Assembly: GCA_035292525.1 (NCBI GenBank)
Contig: DATDPZ010000361.1
Span: forward strand, 1 to 11,062
Source: VBAS01 sp035292525
GTDB lineage: Bacteria; Bacteroidota; Bacteroidia; Chitinophagales; Chitinophagaceae
Direction: 5' to 3'
Length of the DNA stretch: 11,062 nucleotides
Below the pieces are notes generated by a model that saw only the letters and a list, made by a program, of their open reading frames with translations, ran no database searches and was not told the origin of the DNA. Positions 1 to 6,808 of the stretch are shown here, piece by piece. A program made the position numbers and the translations under genes. The number at the start of each line of letters is the position of its first letter. Within the stretch, counting starts at the first letter, position 1.

Positions 1-1
1 G

Positions 2-475
2 GAACTTGCATGGAATGATCAGCGAATCAAACTTAAGTTCTCTTTTCATAAAAAAAATTATGCTGATGCTCAATTGAATTCAAGAACAGATGAACTATTT
101 GGTAAAAGTACCGGTACCAGGATGATTAAAGACTATAATGGACAAACTTATTGGGCCAGCATCAACCTGCAACCATTTTTTAAGCATTCAAAGCTTCCTG
201 AATGGTTATCACTGTCGGTGGGATATGGTGCCGAAGGATTGTTTGGGGGGGAAGAAAACAGGGGCTTTGATAAAAATGGAAATATAGTGTTTGACCGGAG
301 AGATATAAAAAGGTTCCGGCAATGGTTTTTAGCTCCGGATATAGATTTGAGTAAAATTAAAACCAATAAGAAAGGGGTAAAGTTTATGCTGACATTTTTA
401 AGTTCTTTTAAATTTCCAACACCCAGTCTGGAATTTTCAAATGGAAAATTGAAAACTCATGCGATACATTTTTAA
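2..475 (+). CDS. DUF2279-like predicted periplasmic protein, C-terminal fragment
   Basis: The frame is open from the left edge to a TAA at 473-475, giving 157 codons of an incomplete gene. The start lies outside the window; the TTG at 74 is internal. The fragment contains DYNGQTYWASINL and, further on, a GYGAEGLFGG stretch, a pairing I recognise from Bacteroidota DUF2279 proteins (predicted periplasmic or outer-membrane-associated, usually about 250-300 aa). Alternating aromatic and polar residues, a basic RRDIKRFRQWFLAPDIDLSKI segment and the short end in HAIHF suit a small beta-rich envelope protein. The function of the family is unknown. A hairpin region follows the stop, and the next gene lies on the opposite strand, so this is the last gene of its transcript. 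Confidence 0.7.
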   Translation, partial: ELAWNDQRIKLKFSFHKKNYADAQLNSRTDELFGKSTGTRMIKDYNGQTYWASINLQPFFKHSKLPEWLSLSVGYGAEGLFGGEENRGFDKNGNIVFDRRDIKRFRQWFLAPDIDLSKIKTNKKGVKFMLTFLSSFKFPTPSLEFSNGKLKTHAIHF

Positions 476-518
476 TGCCTCCTCACGACCACCTTCAAAA
501 GAGGAGACCATCAAGGCA
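476..518 (+). terminator. Weak hairpin after the DUF2279-like gene
   Basis: Just after the stop, TGCCT (476-480) can pair with AGGCA (514-518), and CTCCTC (479-484) can pair with GAGGAG (501-506). The two stems overlap by two bases and the loop is long. A run of five T follows near 527-531. This could end the upstream transcript, but the stem is imperfect. The remainder of the gap (about 532-630) is AT-rich and shows nothing I can assign. Confidence 0.22.
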
Positions 519-630
519 CAAACCTGTTTTTCAAAAACTCCTGTAGAATTTTTAACAATACTAATTACAACTTAGGAATGTATAAATAATAAATTGACTA
601 TCCGATCATTTAGGTGGTGCATTTGATAAG

Positions 631-647
631 CCCTCTCTTCAGGAGGG
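631..647 (-). terminator. Hairpin downstream of the phosphoribosyltransferase gene
   Basis: CCCTC (631-635) and GAGGG (643-647) form a 5-bp GC-rich stem with a 7-base loop, 13 bp beyond the stop of the minus-strand gene. Read on the minus strand it is preceded by AAA and followed by CTTATC, so the T tract is poor. Its position between two converging genes favours a terminator serving one or both of them. Confidence 0.4.
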
Positions 648-660
648 TTTGGGTTGGTTG

Positions 661-1161
661 CTATTGCATGTATGCTCCCTTCACTTCTTCCCCATCCACT
701 TCTACATAAATATGTTCCTGGATTGTGGTGGCAATAGACAGACCCACATAATCAGGCCTGACCGGGAAACTGCTATGGCTTCTTTCCACCAGTACCAGTA
801 TTTGTATTTTTTTTGGATGAAAATCCAGAAAGGGCTTCAGTGCATAAAGCAACGTTTTACCGCTATTGCTGACATCGTCAATAACAATAATCACTTTATC
901 AGCAACTTCAGCAGCAGGTTCTGTTAAAACATCTTTTGGATTATTCTTATCCAGTTGAAGAGTAACCAGTTTAATATTTAAAGACGATATTTCTGATAAG
1001 ATTTTCCGGATTACATTGGCCACTACTGCACCCTTCTCCCTGATTCCTGCCAGGATAATTTCCTGTTCGTTAATATTATTTTCCAGTATTTCATAAGCCA
1101 TCCGGCGCATTTTCTTTGCAGCGACTTCTTTTGTAAGAATATATTTTTTATCAGTTTTCAT
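661..1161 (-). CDS. PyrR-like phosphoribosyltransferase
   Basis: A 166-residue protein of the type I phosphoribosyltransferase fold. The PRPP-binding loop is visible at about residues 90-103 (IIVIDDVSNSGKTL), with the adjacent acidic pair D95-D96 and the S/G/K/T pyrophosphate turn. Near the N-terminus, ILAGIREKGAVVAN corresponds to the flexible-loop strand. The C-terminal ERSHSS-FPVRPDYVGLSIATTIQEH segment (126-150) resembles the end of PyrR proteins, which have R/D-Y-V-G followed by a T-rich stretch and EH. PyrR proteins bind UMP/PRPP and may have uracil phosphoribosyltransferase activity. No pyrimidine genes are nearby, so a role in pyr attenuation is not supported here and the substrate base is uncertain. 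ATG at 1161 is the obvious start and TAG ends it. The gene is divergent from the Fe-S gene, with a 65-bp shared upstream region. Confidence 0.85.
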   Translation of the reverse strand: MKTDKKYILTKEVAAKKMRRMAYEILENNINEQEIILAGIREKGAVVANVIRKILSEISSLNIKLVTLQLDKNNPKDVLTEPAAEVADKVIIVIDDVSNSGKTLLYALKPFLDFHPKKIQILVLVERSHSSFPVRPDYVGLSIATTIQEHIYVEVDGEEVKGAYMQ

Positions 1162-1207
1162 AACAATTTATCAATTCAACTATTTAAATGTTAAACTCTT
1201 AATTTAG

Positions 1208-1241
1208 CAAATGTAATTGATTGCTTATGCAAATCCTTCAA
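1208..1241 (-). promoter_or_regulatory. Bacteroidota-type promoter for the phosphoribosyltransferase
   Basis: On the minus strand, TACATTTG (1215 down to 1208) matches the TAnnTTTG -7 consensus at every fixed position. A TTG (1241 to 1239) lies 23 bp upstream, within the 17-23 bp spacing described for Flavobacterium promoters. Transcription would start near 1200, giving a 5' leader of about 40 bases. The -33 element would lie inside the first codons of the divergent Fe-S gene. On the plus strand, TAATTTAG (1200-1207) is a 5-of-6 match to the fixed positions for the opposite gene, but it has no matching TTG upstream. Confidence 0.4.
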
Positions 1242-2543
1242 CAGGTTTTATTTCTGCTTTTATCGGTTTTTGCCATTTGGCTTTTTTCAAAAAATATAAA
1301 AGTTATCATCCGGAACATCCGTCTTGGCCGTGATGAAGAATTCAATGATAATAAAAAAGCCCGTTGGAGAAATGTAATATTACTGGCATTCGGACAAAAA
1401 AAAATGTTCAAAAACCCACTGGTGGCTGTTCTGCATTTTTTTGTGTATGCCGGGTTTATCATTATCAATATTGAAGTACTGGAAATAGTTTTGGATGGAA
1501 TTTTTGGAACCCATCGTTTGTTCGCTGCCCGGCTGGGAAATTTTTATACATTCCTGATAAACTCATTTGAAGTACTGGCAGTATCAGTGATTGCTGCCTG
1601 TGCTATTTTTCTTATCCGCAGAAATATTATTAAGCTCAACCGCTTTATCAGTAAAGACCTTGACGGCTGGCCCCGTAGTGATGCAAATTATATCCTGTTC
1701 ACAGAAATTATCTTAATGACTTTATTCCTTACATTGAATACAAGCGACAGGGCATTGCAATTGCAGGGTCATGAACATTACCCGGACACCGGCAGTTTTC
1801 TCATCAGCGGAATCTTCTCTTCAACCTTCTCCTTAACCTCAGCTTCAACCTTAATCTTAATAGAACGCTCATCCTGGTGGCTTCACATCATCGGTATTTA
1901 CGCTTTTTTAAATTACCTGCCGTATTCAAAACACCTGCATATCATTCTGGCATTTCCAAATGCCTATTATGCACGGTTACAGCCTTTGGGCGAAATGAAA
2001 AATATGCCTGCTGTACAAAAAGAGGTTTTGTATGCTATGCAGCCAGAATTAACGCCAACGGATGCGCCGCCTCCTGCAAATTTTGGAGCCAGGGATATTT
2101 TTGATCTGAGTTGGAGAAATTTGCTGGATGCATATAGTTGTACCGAATGCGGACGATGTACGGCGGCCTGTCCGGCAAGCCAGACAGGTAAACTATTATC
2201 GCCGCGGAAAATAATGATGGACACCCGAGACCGGCTGGAATCTGTTGGAAAGAATATTACCAGCAACAAAGAGTTTAAAGATGATGGTAAAAAGTTATTG
2301 CATGATTATATCTCTGTGGAAGAACTTCGTGCCTGCACTACCTGCAATGCCTGCGTGGAAGAATGTCCTGTTTCCATCTCTCCGCTTGAAATTATTTTAG
2401 AACTCCGCCGCTCATTGGTGATGGAAGAAAGTAATGCCCCACAGGAATGGAATGCCATGTTCAGCAATGTGGAGAATAATTTTGCGCCATGGAAATTTTC
2501 GCCTGAAGAAAGAGACAAGTGGGCGGAAGAAATGAATAAATAA
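1227..2543 (+). CDS. Membrane-anchored di-[4Fe-4S] oxidoreductase subunit (HdrC-like with NarI/HdrE-like membrane domain)
   Basis: A 438-residue protein with a membrane N-terminal half and a cytoplasmic iron-sulfur domain. About five hydrophobic segments are seen, near residues 3-23, 64-88, 105-130, 155-172 and 217-242. Histidines in or beside them (H70, H220, H236, H238) are candidate b-haem ligands, as in nitrate reductase gamma-type subunits. The C-terminal part carries two CxxCxxCxxxCP motifs (C305/308/311/315 and C370/373/376/380), as in HdrC and GlpC-type proteins, and should bind two [4Fe-4S] clusters. It probably passes electrons between the quinone pool and a CCG-domain partner such as the product of 8513-9292. 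I chose the ATG at 1227 over the in-frame TTG at 1221 because it leads straight into the first membrane segment. Acceptor and donor are unknown. The ORF6N gene follows 21 bp later. Confidence 0.85.
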   Translation: MQILQQVLFLLLSVFAIWLFSKNIKVIIRNIRLGRDEEFNDNKKARWRNVILLAFGQKKMFKNPLVAVLHFFVYAGFIIINIEVLEIVLDGIFGTHRLFAARLGNFYTFLINSFEVLAVSVIAACAIFLIRRNIIKLNRFISKDLDGWPRSDANYILFTEIILMTLFLTLNTSDRALQLQGHEHYPDTGSFLISGIFSSTFSLTSASTLILIERSSWWLHIIGIYAFLNYLPYSKHLHIILAFPNAYYARLQPLGEMKNMPAVQKEVLYAMQPELTPTDAPPPANFGARDIFDLSWRNLLDAYSCTECGRCTAACPASQTGKLLSPRKIMMDTRDRLESVGKNITSNKEFKDDGKKLLHDYISVEELRACTTCNACVEECPVSISPLEIILELRRSLVMEESNAPQEWNAMFSNVENNFAPWKFSPEERDKWAEEMNK

Positions 2544-2564
2544 TTTTTCTAACAACCATTCGAA

Positions 2565-3131
2565 ATGAATGTCATCCGAAGCATACAAAACAGGATTTAC
2601 GAAATAAGAGGTGAAAGGGTAATGCTTGACAGAGATCTGGCAGCTTTGTACGATACGGAAACCAAGGCTCTTAACATTGCAGTAAAGCGTAACAGCAAAA
2701 GATTTCCCAAAGACTTTATGTTTCAGTTTACAAAAGAAGAGTTTGAATCTTTGAGGTTTCAGAATGAAACCTTAGAAAAAACAAGTACCCTTTTGAGGTT
2801 TCAGAATGAAACCTCAAAAGGTAGAGGAGGAACAAGGTATTTACCTTATGTTTTTACTGAGCAGGGAGTTGCTATGTTAAGCAGCATACTTAATTCTGAT
2901 AAGGCATTTGCTATGAATATTGCTATTATGAGAGCTTTTGTAGAAGTAAGGAAGTTGTTATTGTGGCAGAGTGATCTGAAAGAACAATTGCAAGAGATAA
3001 AAGACCGGTTGGGTGGGCATGATGTCCAGTTAAACCAGATTTATGATGCCATGGAAAACCTGTTGGACGAAAAAGCTGCTCAACGAAAATGGGAGGAAAG
3101 AAAAAGGATTGGGTTTAAAAATGAAAATTAA
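2565..3131 (+). CDS. ORF6N domain DNA-binding protein
   Basis: A 188-residue protein whose first ~95 residues match the ORF6N domain: IYEIRGERVMLDRDLAALYD near the N-terminus, then NIAVKRNSKRFPKDFMFQFT, then YLPYVFTEQGVAMLSSIL at about 94-109. ORF6N/KilA-N-type proteins occur in phages and as scattered accessory genes in Bacteroidota, and are thought to bind DNA. The tail (about 130-188) is charged and heptad-like (LKEQLQEIKDRL, then QLNQIYDAMENLLDEK), so it probably forms a coiled coil. Within the domain, LRFQNET occurs twice (63-69 and 77-83) because of a 42-bp in-frame duplication that also builds a long palindrome. The gene sits 21 bp after the Fe-S gene and 11 bp before the cupin gene. 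It is probably cargo inserted here; its target is unknown. Confidence 0.85.
   Translation: MNVIRSIQNRIYEIRGERVMLDRDLAALYDTETKALNIAVKRNSKRFPKDFMFQFTKEEFESLRFQNETLEKTSTLLRFQNETSKGRGGTRYLPYVFTEQGVAMLSSILNSDKAFAMNIAIMRAFVEVRKLLLWQSDLKEQLQEIKDRLGGHDVQLNQIYDAMENLLDEKAAQRKWEERKRIGFKNEN
2750..2821. repeat. 42-bp in-frame tandem duplication carrying a long perfect palindrome
   Basis: A 23-base segment (2750-2772) recurs exactly at 2792-2814, a 42-base or 14-codon offset. Each copy contains AGGTTTC-agaat-GAAACCT. In the second copy the inverted repeat extends without mismatch to 14-bp arms (2789-2802 and 2808-2821) around the 5-base loop AGAAT (2803-2807). The first copy keeps only 7-bp arms (2754-2760 and 2766-2772). 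The structure lies wholly inside the ORF6N coding sequence and keeps the frame. Confidence 0.9.
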
Positions 3132-3142
3132 AACAGGCAAAT

Positions 3143-3472
3143 ATGAAAATGAACCCCTTTCCTTTTCAAACACTGAACAGGTCCTCCATTCCCAAAGAAG
3201 AACATAAAGGTGAAACCGGCGAGGCTTTCTGGCAAACACAGATGTTGAATGATATCCGGGTGAGAATGGTAGAATATCGTCCCGGCTATAAAGCAGATCA
3301 TTGGTGCAGTAAAGGGCATATCATTTTTTGCATCGAAGGGGATATAGAAACAGAACTGGATGATGGACGTATCATGAAACTCAGTAAAGGCATGACTTAT
3401 TTTGTCGGAGGTAACTGTGAAGCTCACCGCACTTCTTCCAAAAAAGGTTGCAGACTTTTTATTGTTGATTAA
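3143..3472 (+). CDS. DHCW-motif cupin-fold protein
   Basis: A small 109-residue single-domain cupin. Recognisable elements are HKGETGEAFWQT (21-32), VRMVEYRPGYKADHWCSKGH (40-59, with DHWC at 52-55 and H59), a glycine-bounded LEG-like turn (CIEGD), DDGR (73-76) and the closing HRTSSKKGCRLFIVD, where H95 is a candidate ligand. The set fits the DHCW cupin family, usually about 105-110 residues, so the gene is full length. The conserved H/C residues suggest a metal site, but no activity is established for the family. ATG at 3143 and ATG at 3149 are both possible starts; the second would remove only Met-Lys. It probably shares a transcript with the ORF6N gene 11 bp upstream. Its last 14 bases overlap the end of the convergent permease gene. 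Confidence 0.85.
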   Translation: MKMNPFPFQTLNRSSIPKEEHKGETGEAFWQTQMLNDIRVRMVEYRPGYKADHWCSKGHIIFCIEGDIETELDDGRIMKLSKGMTYFVGGNCEAHRTSSKKGCRLFIVD

Positions 3473-4856
3473 TCTTCTTTTTCCTGTTAAACCAATACCA
3501 CATGGGAATACCCGTCAGCATTAAGATCATACCGATGCCGGCTTCCCTTGGCTGAACAACAATGGTATTGATAAAAAGCCCGGCAGAAAATAAAATGACT
3601 ATGGCAGGAACAAAAGGATAACCCCATACTTTGTAAGGACGATTGGCATCCGGCATTTTTTTTCTTAAAATAAAAACACCGAAGGCTGTGGCGCCATAAA
3701 ATACAAACACAGCAAAAATGATCATATCGGTCAACTGATCGAAAGTGCCAGATAATACAAGTATACAGGCCCACACACATTGATAAAGGAGTGAATTTCC
3801 CGGTACTGCATTGTTATTAAGGTCTCCTGCTTTTTTGAAAAACAAACCTTCCTTTGCCATCGCATAATAGATACGGCAACTGGTGATGATCGTAGCATGA
3901 GTGCAGCCAAGTGTTGTGACAAAAATTAAAATACCAATAAATATTTCACCACTTCTTCCCCAGAAAACTTTAACCGCTTCAATAGCAGCAATACTTTTCC
4001 CCGATTGGTTGATCTGTTCCAGTTCCTGAACAGACAAAAGAGACAAGTATGCCGTATTGACCAACAGGTAAAGTGCAATAATTATAAAAACACCGATGGC
4101 GATGCCCACCGGAATATTCCTGTTGGCATTTTTTGTTTCACCGCCAATATAGCCTACAGAAGCCCAGCCCTGGTAACCCCAGAAAGCGGCAAGCATGGCG
4201 GTAAATATGGCGCTAAAAGTAACCGGCTGGTTGTTGATAGTTTCTAAAGAAAAAGCCTGGCTGATATTTGCTTCACTACTGCTGAATCCCAAAATGATAA
4301 TCATAAACAGACCTGCAAATACAAGCAACAGGATAGCGGTGCCCAACCAGGCGCCTTTTTTTAATCCTTTACTGTTTATCCAGGTTAGTAAAAGAATTAA
4401 TACAATAGCAGTAAATTTTATATTGAAATCTTTAAAGGGATAGAAAATTCCCCCGATATTAATTTCAGTGAAAGAGGAAAACATAGGTGGAAGATGAACG
4501 ATACTATGTAACGATTCTGCAAAAACAAATGCCAGCGAAGAAATGGCAGCAGATTGAATGATGGCAAACGTGGACCAGCCAAACTGGAAAGCAAAAAAAC
4601 GGTTATAAATTTTTTTATAATAAATATAATCGCCTCCTGTATCAGCCAGCAACCCGGCTACCTCTGCATAACTCAAAGCGCCAAACAAACTGATGATACC
4701 CCCCAGCACCCATACCAGCAATACCCATCCGGATGAATGCAGAGTGTCTGCCATGGGCGCCACTTTTTTATAAACTCCCGATCCCAGGATATTGGCTATT
4801 ACAAAAACAATCACCAGGCGAAGTCCAAGAGTGCGGTTAAGTTGCGGTAAAGACAT
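3459..4856 (-). CDS. APC-superfamily amino-acid permease
   Basis: A 465-residue, highly hydrophobic protein with about 12 membrane segments. The substrate-binding break in helix 1 appears as ANILGSGVYK (21-30), equivalent to the GSGIF motif of APC transporters. Further family marks are ALSYAEVAGLLADTGGDYIYY (60-80), GGETKNANRNIPVGI (238-252) and RIYYAMAKEGLFF (328-340). NRPYKVWGYPFVPAI (405-419) is typical of the LAT-like branch. It should import or exchange an amino acid or amine across the inner membrane; the substrate cannot be told from sequence. ATG at 4856 is followed directly by a normal APC N-terminus (LPQLNRTLGL). It ends in a lysine-rich tail, and its stop lies inside the end of the convergent cupin gene. 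It is the last gene of the minus-strand block, 41 bp after the exporter gene. Confidence 0.9.
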   Translation of the reverse strand: MSLPQLNRTLGLRLVIVFVIANILGSGVYKKVAPMADTLHSSGWVLLVWVLGGIISLFGALSYAEVAGLLADTGGDYIYYKKIYNRFFAFQFGWSTFAIIQSAAISSLAFVFAESLHSIVHLPPMFSSFTEINIGGIFYPFKDFNIKFTAIVLILLLTWINSKGLKKGAWLGTAILLLVFAGLFMIIILGFSSSEANISQAFSLETINNQPVTFSAIFTAMLAAFWGYQGWASVGYIGGETKNANRNIPVGIAIGVFIIIALYLLVNTAYLSLLSVQELEQINQSGKSIAAIEAVKVFWGRSGEIFIGILIFVTTLGCTHATIITSCRIYYAMAKEGLFFKKAGDLNNNAVPGNSLLYQCVWACILVLSGTFDQLTDMIIFAVFVFYGATAFGVFILRKKMPDANRPYKVWGYPFVPAIVILFSAGLFINTIVVQPREAGIGMILMLTGIPMWYWFNRKKKINQQ

Positions 4857-4860
4857 GCTG

Positions 4861-4868
4861 GAAAATTA
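4861..4868 (-). promoter_or_regulatory. -7-like box four bases before the permease ATG
   Basis: On the minus strand, TAATTTTC (4868 to 4861) matches five of the six fixed positions of TAnnTTTG and is followed by CAGC and then the ATG at 4856. No TTG was seen at the expected -33 distance, so the call is weak alone. The same four-base spacing occurs before the genes starting at 5596 and 9302. Confidence 0.22.
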
Positions 4869-4897
4869 GGTTTAAAAATAATGAAGCCAGGATAATT

Positions 4898-5596
4898 TTA
4901 TTCCGGGGGAAATTTATTTTCCGTTACCTGGGTTGCCTTACCCGGCGTTCCAAATTGGTGTACCGGATCTTTTTTTGTATAAATTTTCCAAAGTTGGATC
5001 AGGGCTGTCAAACTGAATATTCCCCCGATGACCCAGTTAAGTATATGCTGATTGTTATTGAGTTTATCAGCAGCAAACCTGCCACCAAAAATAAAGATAC
5101 AGTTACCTATAAAAGTTCCTATGCCGATACCCATGATATAACTGTTATAATGATCTTTCCTGGGTTGTAATATTTTTTTTGTAAACAAAATGGTGCTCCA
5201 TCCAAACCAAAAGGGGATTTGCACAGGGTTCACAGCACTCATGGTGAGTCCTAACAATAATGGAGGCAGGCTGCTGCTTAAAATAATATTCTTTTCCACT
5301 GAAGGATGCAGGGCAGCATAAAAACTAAAAAAAGCAAGTGCGGCTACAATAAATAATGTTACCCATTCCAGGATAAGAAAGATTCGTTCTTTCTTCCTGA
5401 TCCAGTCCATGGCAACCAATGAAATCCGCACATAAACAATTTCAGCTGTCAGTGATCCTATTGAAAATAAAATTGCAGCCCTTATTCCATCTGAAATAGA
5501 AATCTGCATGGCCGCAACATTCAGGGTGCCCAGTGGTAAGGAGCCAATAAAACTCACCAACATTCCGGTAAAGAATATTTTCAGCAATGGATGCAT
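4898..5596 (-). CDS. LysE-family transporter (amino-acid exporter-like)
   Basis: A 232-residue membrane protein with about six hydrophobic segments and hydrophilic ends. The first segment contains SLPLGTLNVAAMQISISDGIRAA (19-41), equivalent to the P-G-P-based start of LysE/RhtB exporters. SAVNPVQIPFWFGWS (120-134) occupies the place of the conserved N-P motif in the second half, and GIGIGTFIGNCIFIFGG (156-172) the penultimate helices. Family members export amino acids or related metabolites by proton antiport; the real substrate is unknown. The C-terminus after about residue 208 is polar and probably cytoplasmic. ATG at 5596 places the first membrane segment at residues 5-25. It lies 57 bp after YceI and 41 bp before the permease, so uptake and efflux genes are neighbours on the same strand. 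Confidence 0.8.
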   Translation of the reverse strand: MHPLLKIFFTGMLVSFIGSLPLGTLNVAAMQISISDGIRAAILFSIGSLTAEIVYVRISLVAMDWIRKKERIFLILEWVTLFIVAALAFFSFYAALHPSVEKNIILSSSLPPLLLGLTMSAVNPVQIPFWFGWSTILFTKKILQPRKDHYNSYIMGIGIGTFIGNCIFIFGGRFAADKLNNNQHILNWVIGGIFSLTALIQLWKIYTKKDPVHQFGTPGKATQVTENKFPPE

Positions 5597-5600
5597 TTGC

Positions 5601-5608
5601 CGAAAATA
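5601..5608 (-). promoter_or_regulatory. -7-like box four bases before the LysE-family ATG
   Basis: On the minus strand, TATTTTCG (5608 to 5601) agrees with TAnnTTTG at all fixed positions but one and is followed by GCAA and then ATG. No convincing TTG lies 17-23 bp upstream. If active, it would give a leaderless transcript. Confidence 0.22.
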
Positions 5609-5653
5609 CGAAATGAACTAAATGAAAGCTGTTAGGAAATAAGAAATTAAGCG

Positions 5654-6196
5654 TTATTGTTTTTTTGAAAAAACAGAAAGTTCAACTATTAAGTCATCCG
5701 ACATGGAGAAACTTCTGCCGCCTACATTAAAATCCCTGCGGTTGATCCTGAATTCTCCTTCAAAAAGATAACCGCCGTCTTTTGACTTTGCCGTAAATGG
5801 AAATTTCACTTCCTGGCTAACCCCTTTGATAGTGAGCATGCCAAAAACATAAAAATATTCTGCCATATTCGTGGTAGTAACCTTTGTTGATTTGAAAGTT
5901 ATTTTTGGGAATTTTTCAACATCCAGGTATTCGGATTTCCTTAAATGGTTATCCCTGGCTTCAATATCTGTATCCACCGTCTTTGCTTCCACGCTAACAT
6001 CAAAAGATGCCAGCACAAGGTTAGCAGGGTCAAATATGATATTGCCACTGAGACCTGTAAATGTACCTCCTGTATTGATTCCAAAATTTTTAATAATGAA
6101 TTTCACTTTTGAACCTGCATCTGTCGCTGAATAAGATTGTCCGGTAGAAATGATAGTGCTGGCAAGAAGGAATAAGGAGAAAAAATATCTGTGCAT
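5654..6196 (-). CDS. YceI-family periplasmic lipocalin-like protein
   Basis: A 180-residue secreted protein. Residues 1-20 (MHRYFFSLFLLASTIISTGQ) form a Sec signal peptide with a short basic start. The mature part shows the YceI pattern: SKVKFIIKNFGINTGGTFTGLSG (29-51), the hallmark ARDNHLRKSEYLDVEKFPKI (80-99), then LTIKGVSQEVKFPF and a closing FNVGGRSFSMSDDLIVELSV. YceI proteins form an eight-stranded antiparallel barrel that binds long isoprenoid or amphiphilic lipids in the periplasm. The protein is full length and has no membrane domain of its own. DoxX lies 101 bp upstream on the same strand, a common partnership in this phylum. No clear TAnnTTTG promoter was found in the gap between them, so the two may be co-transcribed. 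Confidence 0.9.
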   Translation of the reverse strand: MHRYFFSLFLLASTIISTGQSYSATDAGSKVKFIIKNFGINTGGTFTGLSGNIIFDPANLVLASFDVSVEAKTVDTDIEARDNHLRKSEYLDVEKFPKITFKSTKVTTTNMAEYFYVFGMLTIKGVSQEVKFPFTAKSKDGGYLFEGEFRINRRDFNVGGRSFSMSDDLIVELSVFSKKQ

Positions 6197-6297
6197 ATTA
6201 TCCGGTATTTATTATATGAGTTAATAACGCATTTACTGTTATAAGCGTTGCTTTGAACCGGTATAAAAATTATTTTAACGTTTAGTAACCACAATTT

Positions 6298-6690
6298 TTA
6301 AATAAACTTATTGAGCACCGGAATTTTTATTCTGTTTATCCAAACCAGATAAGAACAACTGGCAAAAACTATGATTGCATAGAAGAATAGTAACCCGCCA
6401 TCCCCCTGAACTTCTATTCCCAGGATAAATAAATGAGAGAGGATGGCCCCGGTCATTATTGCCAACCCCAGCAAAGCACCATATACTGTTAGCTGTGGAA
6501 TTAACAGTAAGACAGAAGCAATCAATTCCATGATCCCGCTAACTATCCGCCCCCAGGGTTCTGCACCTAAGGTTGAAAAAATATACCGGGATTCTGCTGC
6601 CCCGGAAAATTTGAAATATAATGTTTGTAATAAAATAACAGCGGCAGCAAGACGTGCTACCCAGGCAAGCATCAGTTTAAATTTTTCCAT
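6298..6690 (-). CDS. DoxX-like membrane protein
   Basis: A 130-residue integral membrane protein with four hydrophobic segments at about 9-27, 47-65, 69-90 and 98-117. Diagnostic text includes LQTLYFKFSGAAES (21-34), LGAEPWGRIVSGIMELIASV (41-60), MTGAILSHLFILGI (79-92) and QGDGGLLFFYA (95-105), the layout of the DoxX family of four-helix quinone-reactive or sulfur/redox-associated proteins. The actual role of this subgroup is not established. The start at 6690 (MEKFKLMLAW) precedes the first helix closely and the gene appears complete, ending TAA. It lies between the ATP-grasp gene, 118 bp upstream, and YceI downstream. Confidence 0.85.
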   Translation of the reverse strand: MEKFKLMLAWVARLAAAVILLQTLYFKFSGAAESRYIFSTLGAEPWGRIVSGIMELIASVLLLIPQLTVYGALLGLAIMTGAILSHLFILGIEVQGDGGLLFFYAIIVFASCSYLVWINRIKIPVLNKFI

Positions 6691-6711
6691 TATTAATTTG
6701 CTTTAAATTAT

Positions 6712-6733
6712 TACGGGCATCATTGATCCCGTA
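6712..6733 (-). terminator. Hairpin between the ATP-grasp and DoxX genes
   Basis: TACGGG (6712-6717) and CCCGTA (6728-6733) form a perfect 6-bp stem with a 10-base loop. On the minus strand it is followed by ATAATTTAAAG, which is A/T-rich but not a T tract. It may end the ATP-grasp transcript or act in the DoxX leader. Confidence 0.25.
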
Positions 6734-6808
6734 TCCGGATTATATTTTCTTCACTTAAAAACGAAGCTAATTATTCCTGAATTAATTTCAGTGGCAAGCT
6801 GTTTGGGT

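Noticed and set aside
148..366. Minus-strand 72-aa open frame
   Set aside because: It lies antisense to the DUF2279-like coding sequence, has no family resemblance, and is only a by-product of codon use on the other strand.
649..927. Plus-strand 92-aa open frame opposite the phosphoribosyltransferase
   Set aside because: The minus-strand protein has clear PRPP-loop and PyrR-like motifs; this frame shows none.
1221..1226. TTG at 1221 as start of the membrane Fe-S protein
   Set aside because: It adds only two residues to the ATG at 1227, which is a better start codon and directly precedes the first membrane helix.
1819..1852. Repeated CTTCAACCTT (1819-1828 and 1843-1852) in the Fe-S gene
   Set aside because: It is a short Ser/Thr/Leu-rich stretch with similar codons, in a region that matches the family layout before the WWLH segment. 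I see no sign of an element or duplication.
2544..3142. A phage or transposon at the ORF6N gene
   Set aside because: ORF6N domains occur in phages, but no integrase, transposase, terminal repeats or other phage gene is present in the window, so only a single accessory gene is supported.
3030..3427. Minus-strand open frames opposite the ORF6N and cupin genes
   Set aside because: Both plus-strand genes are recognised families; the antisense frames have no support.
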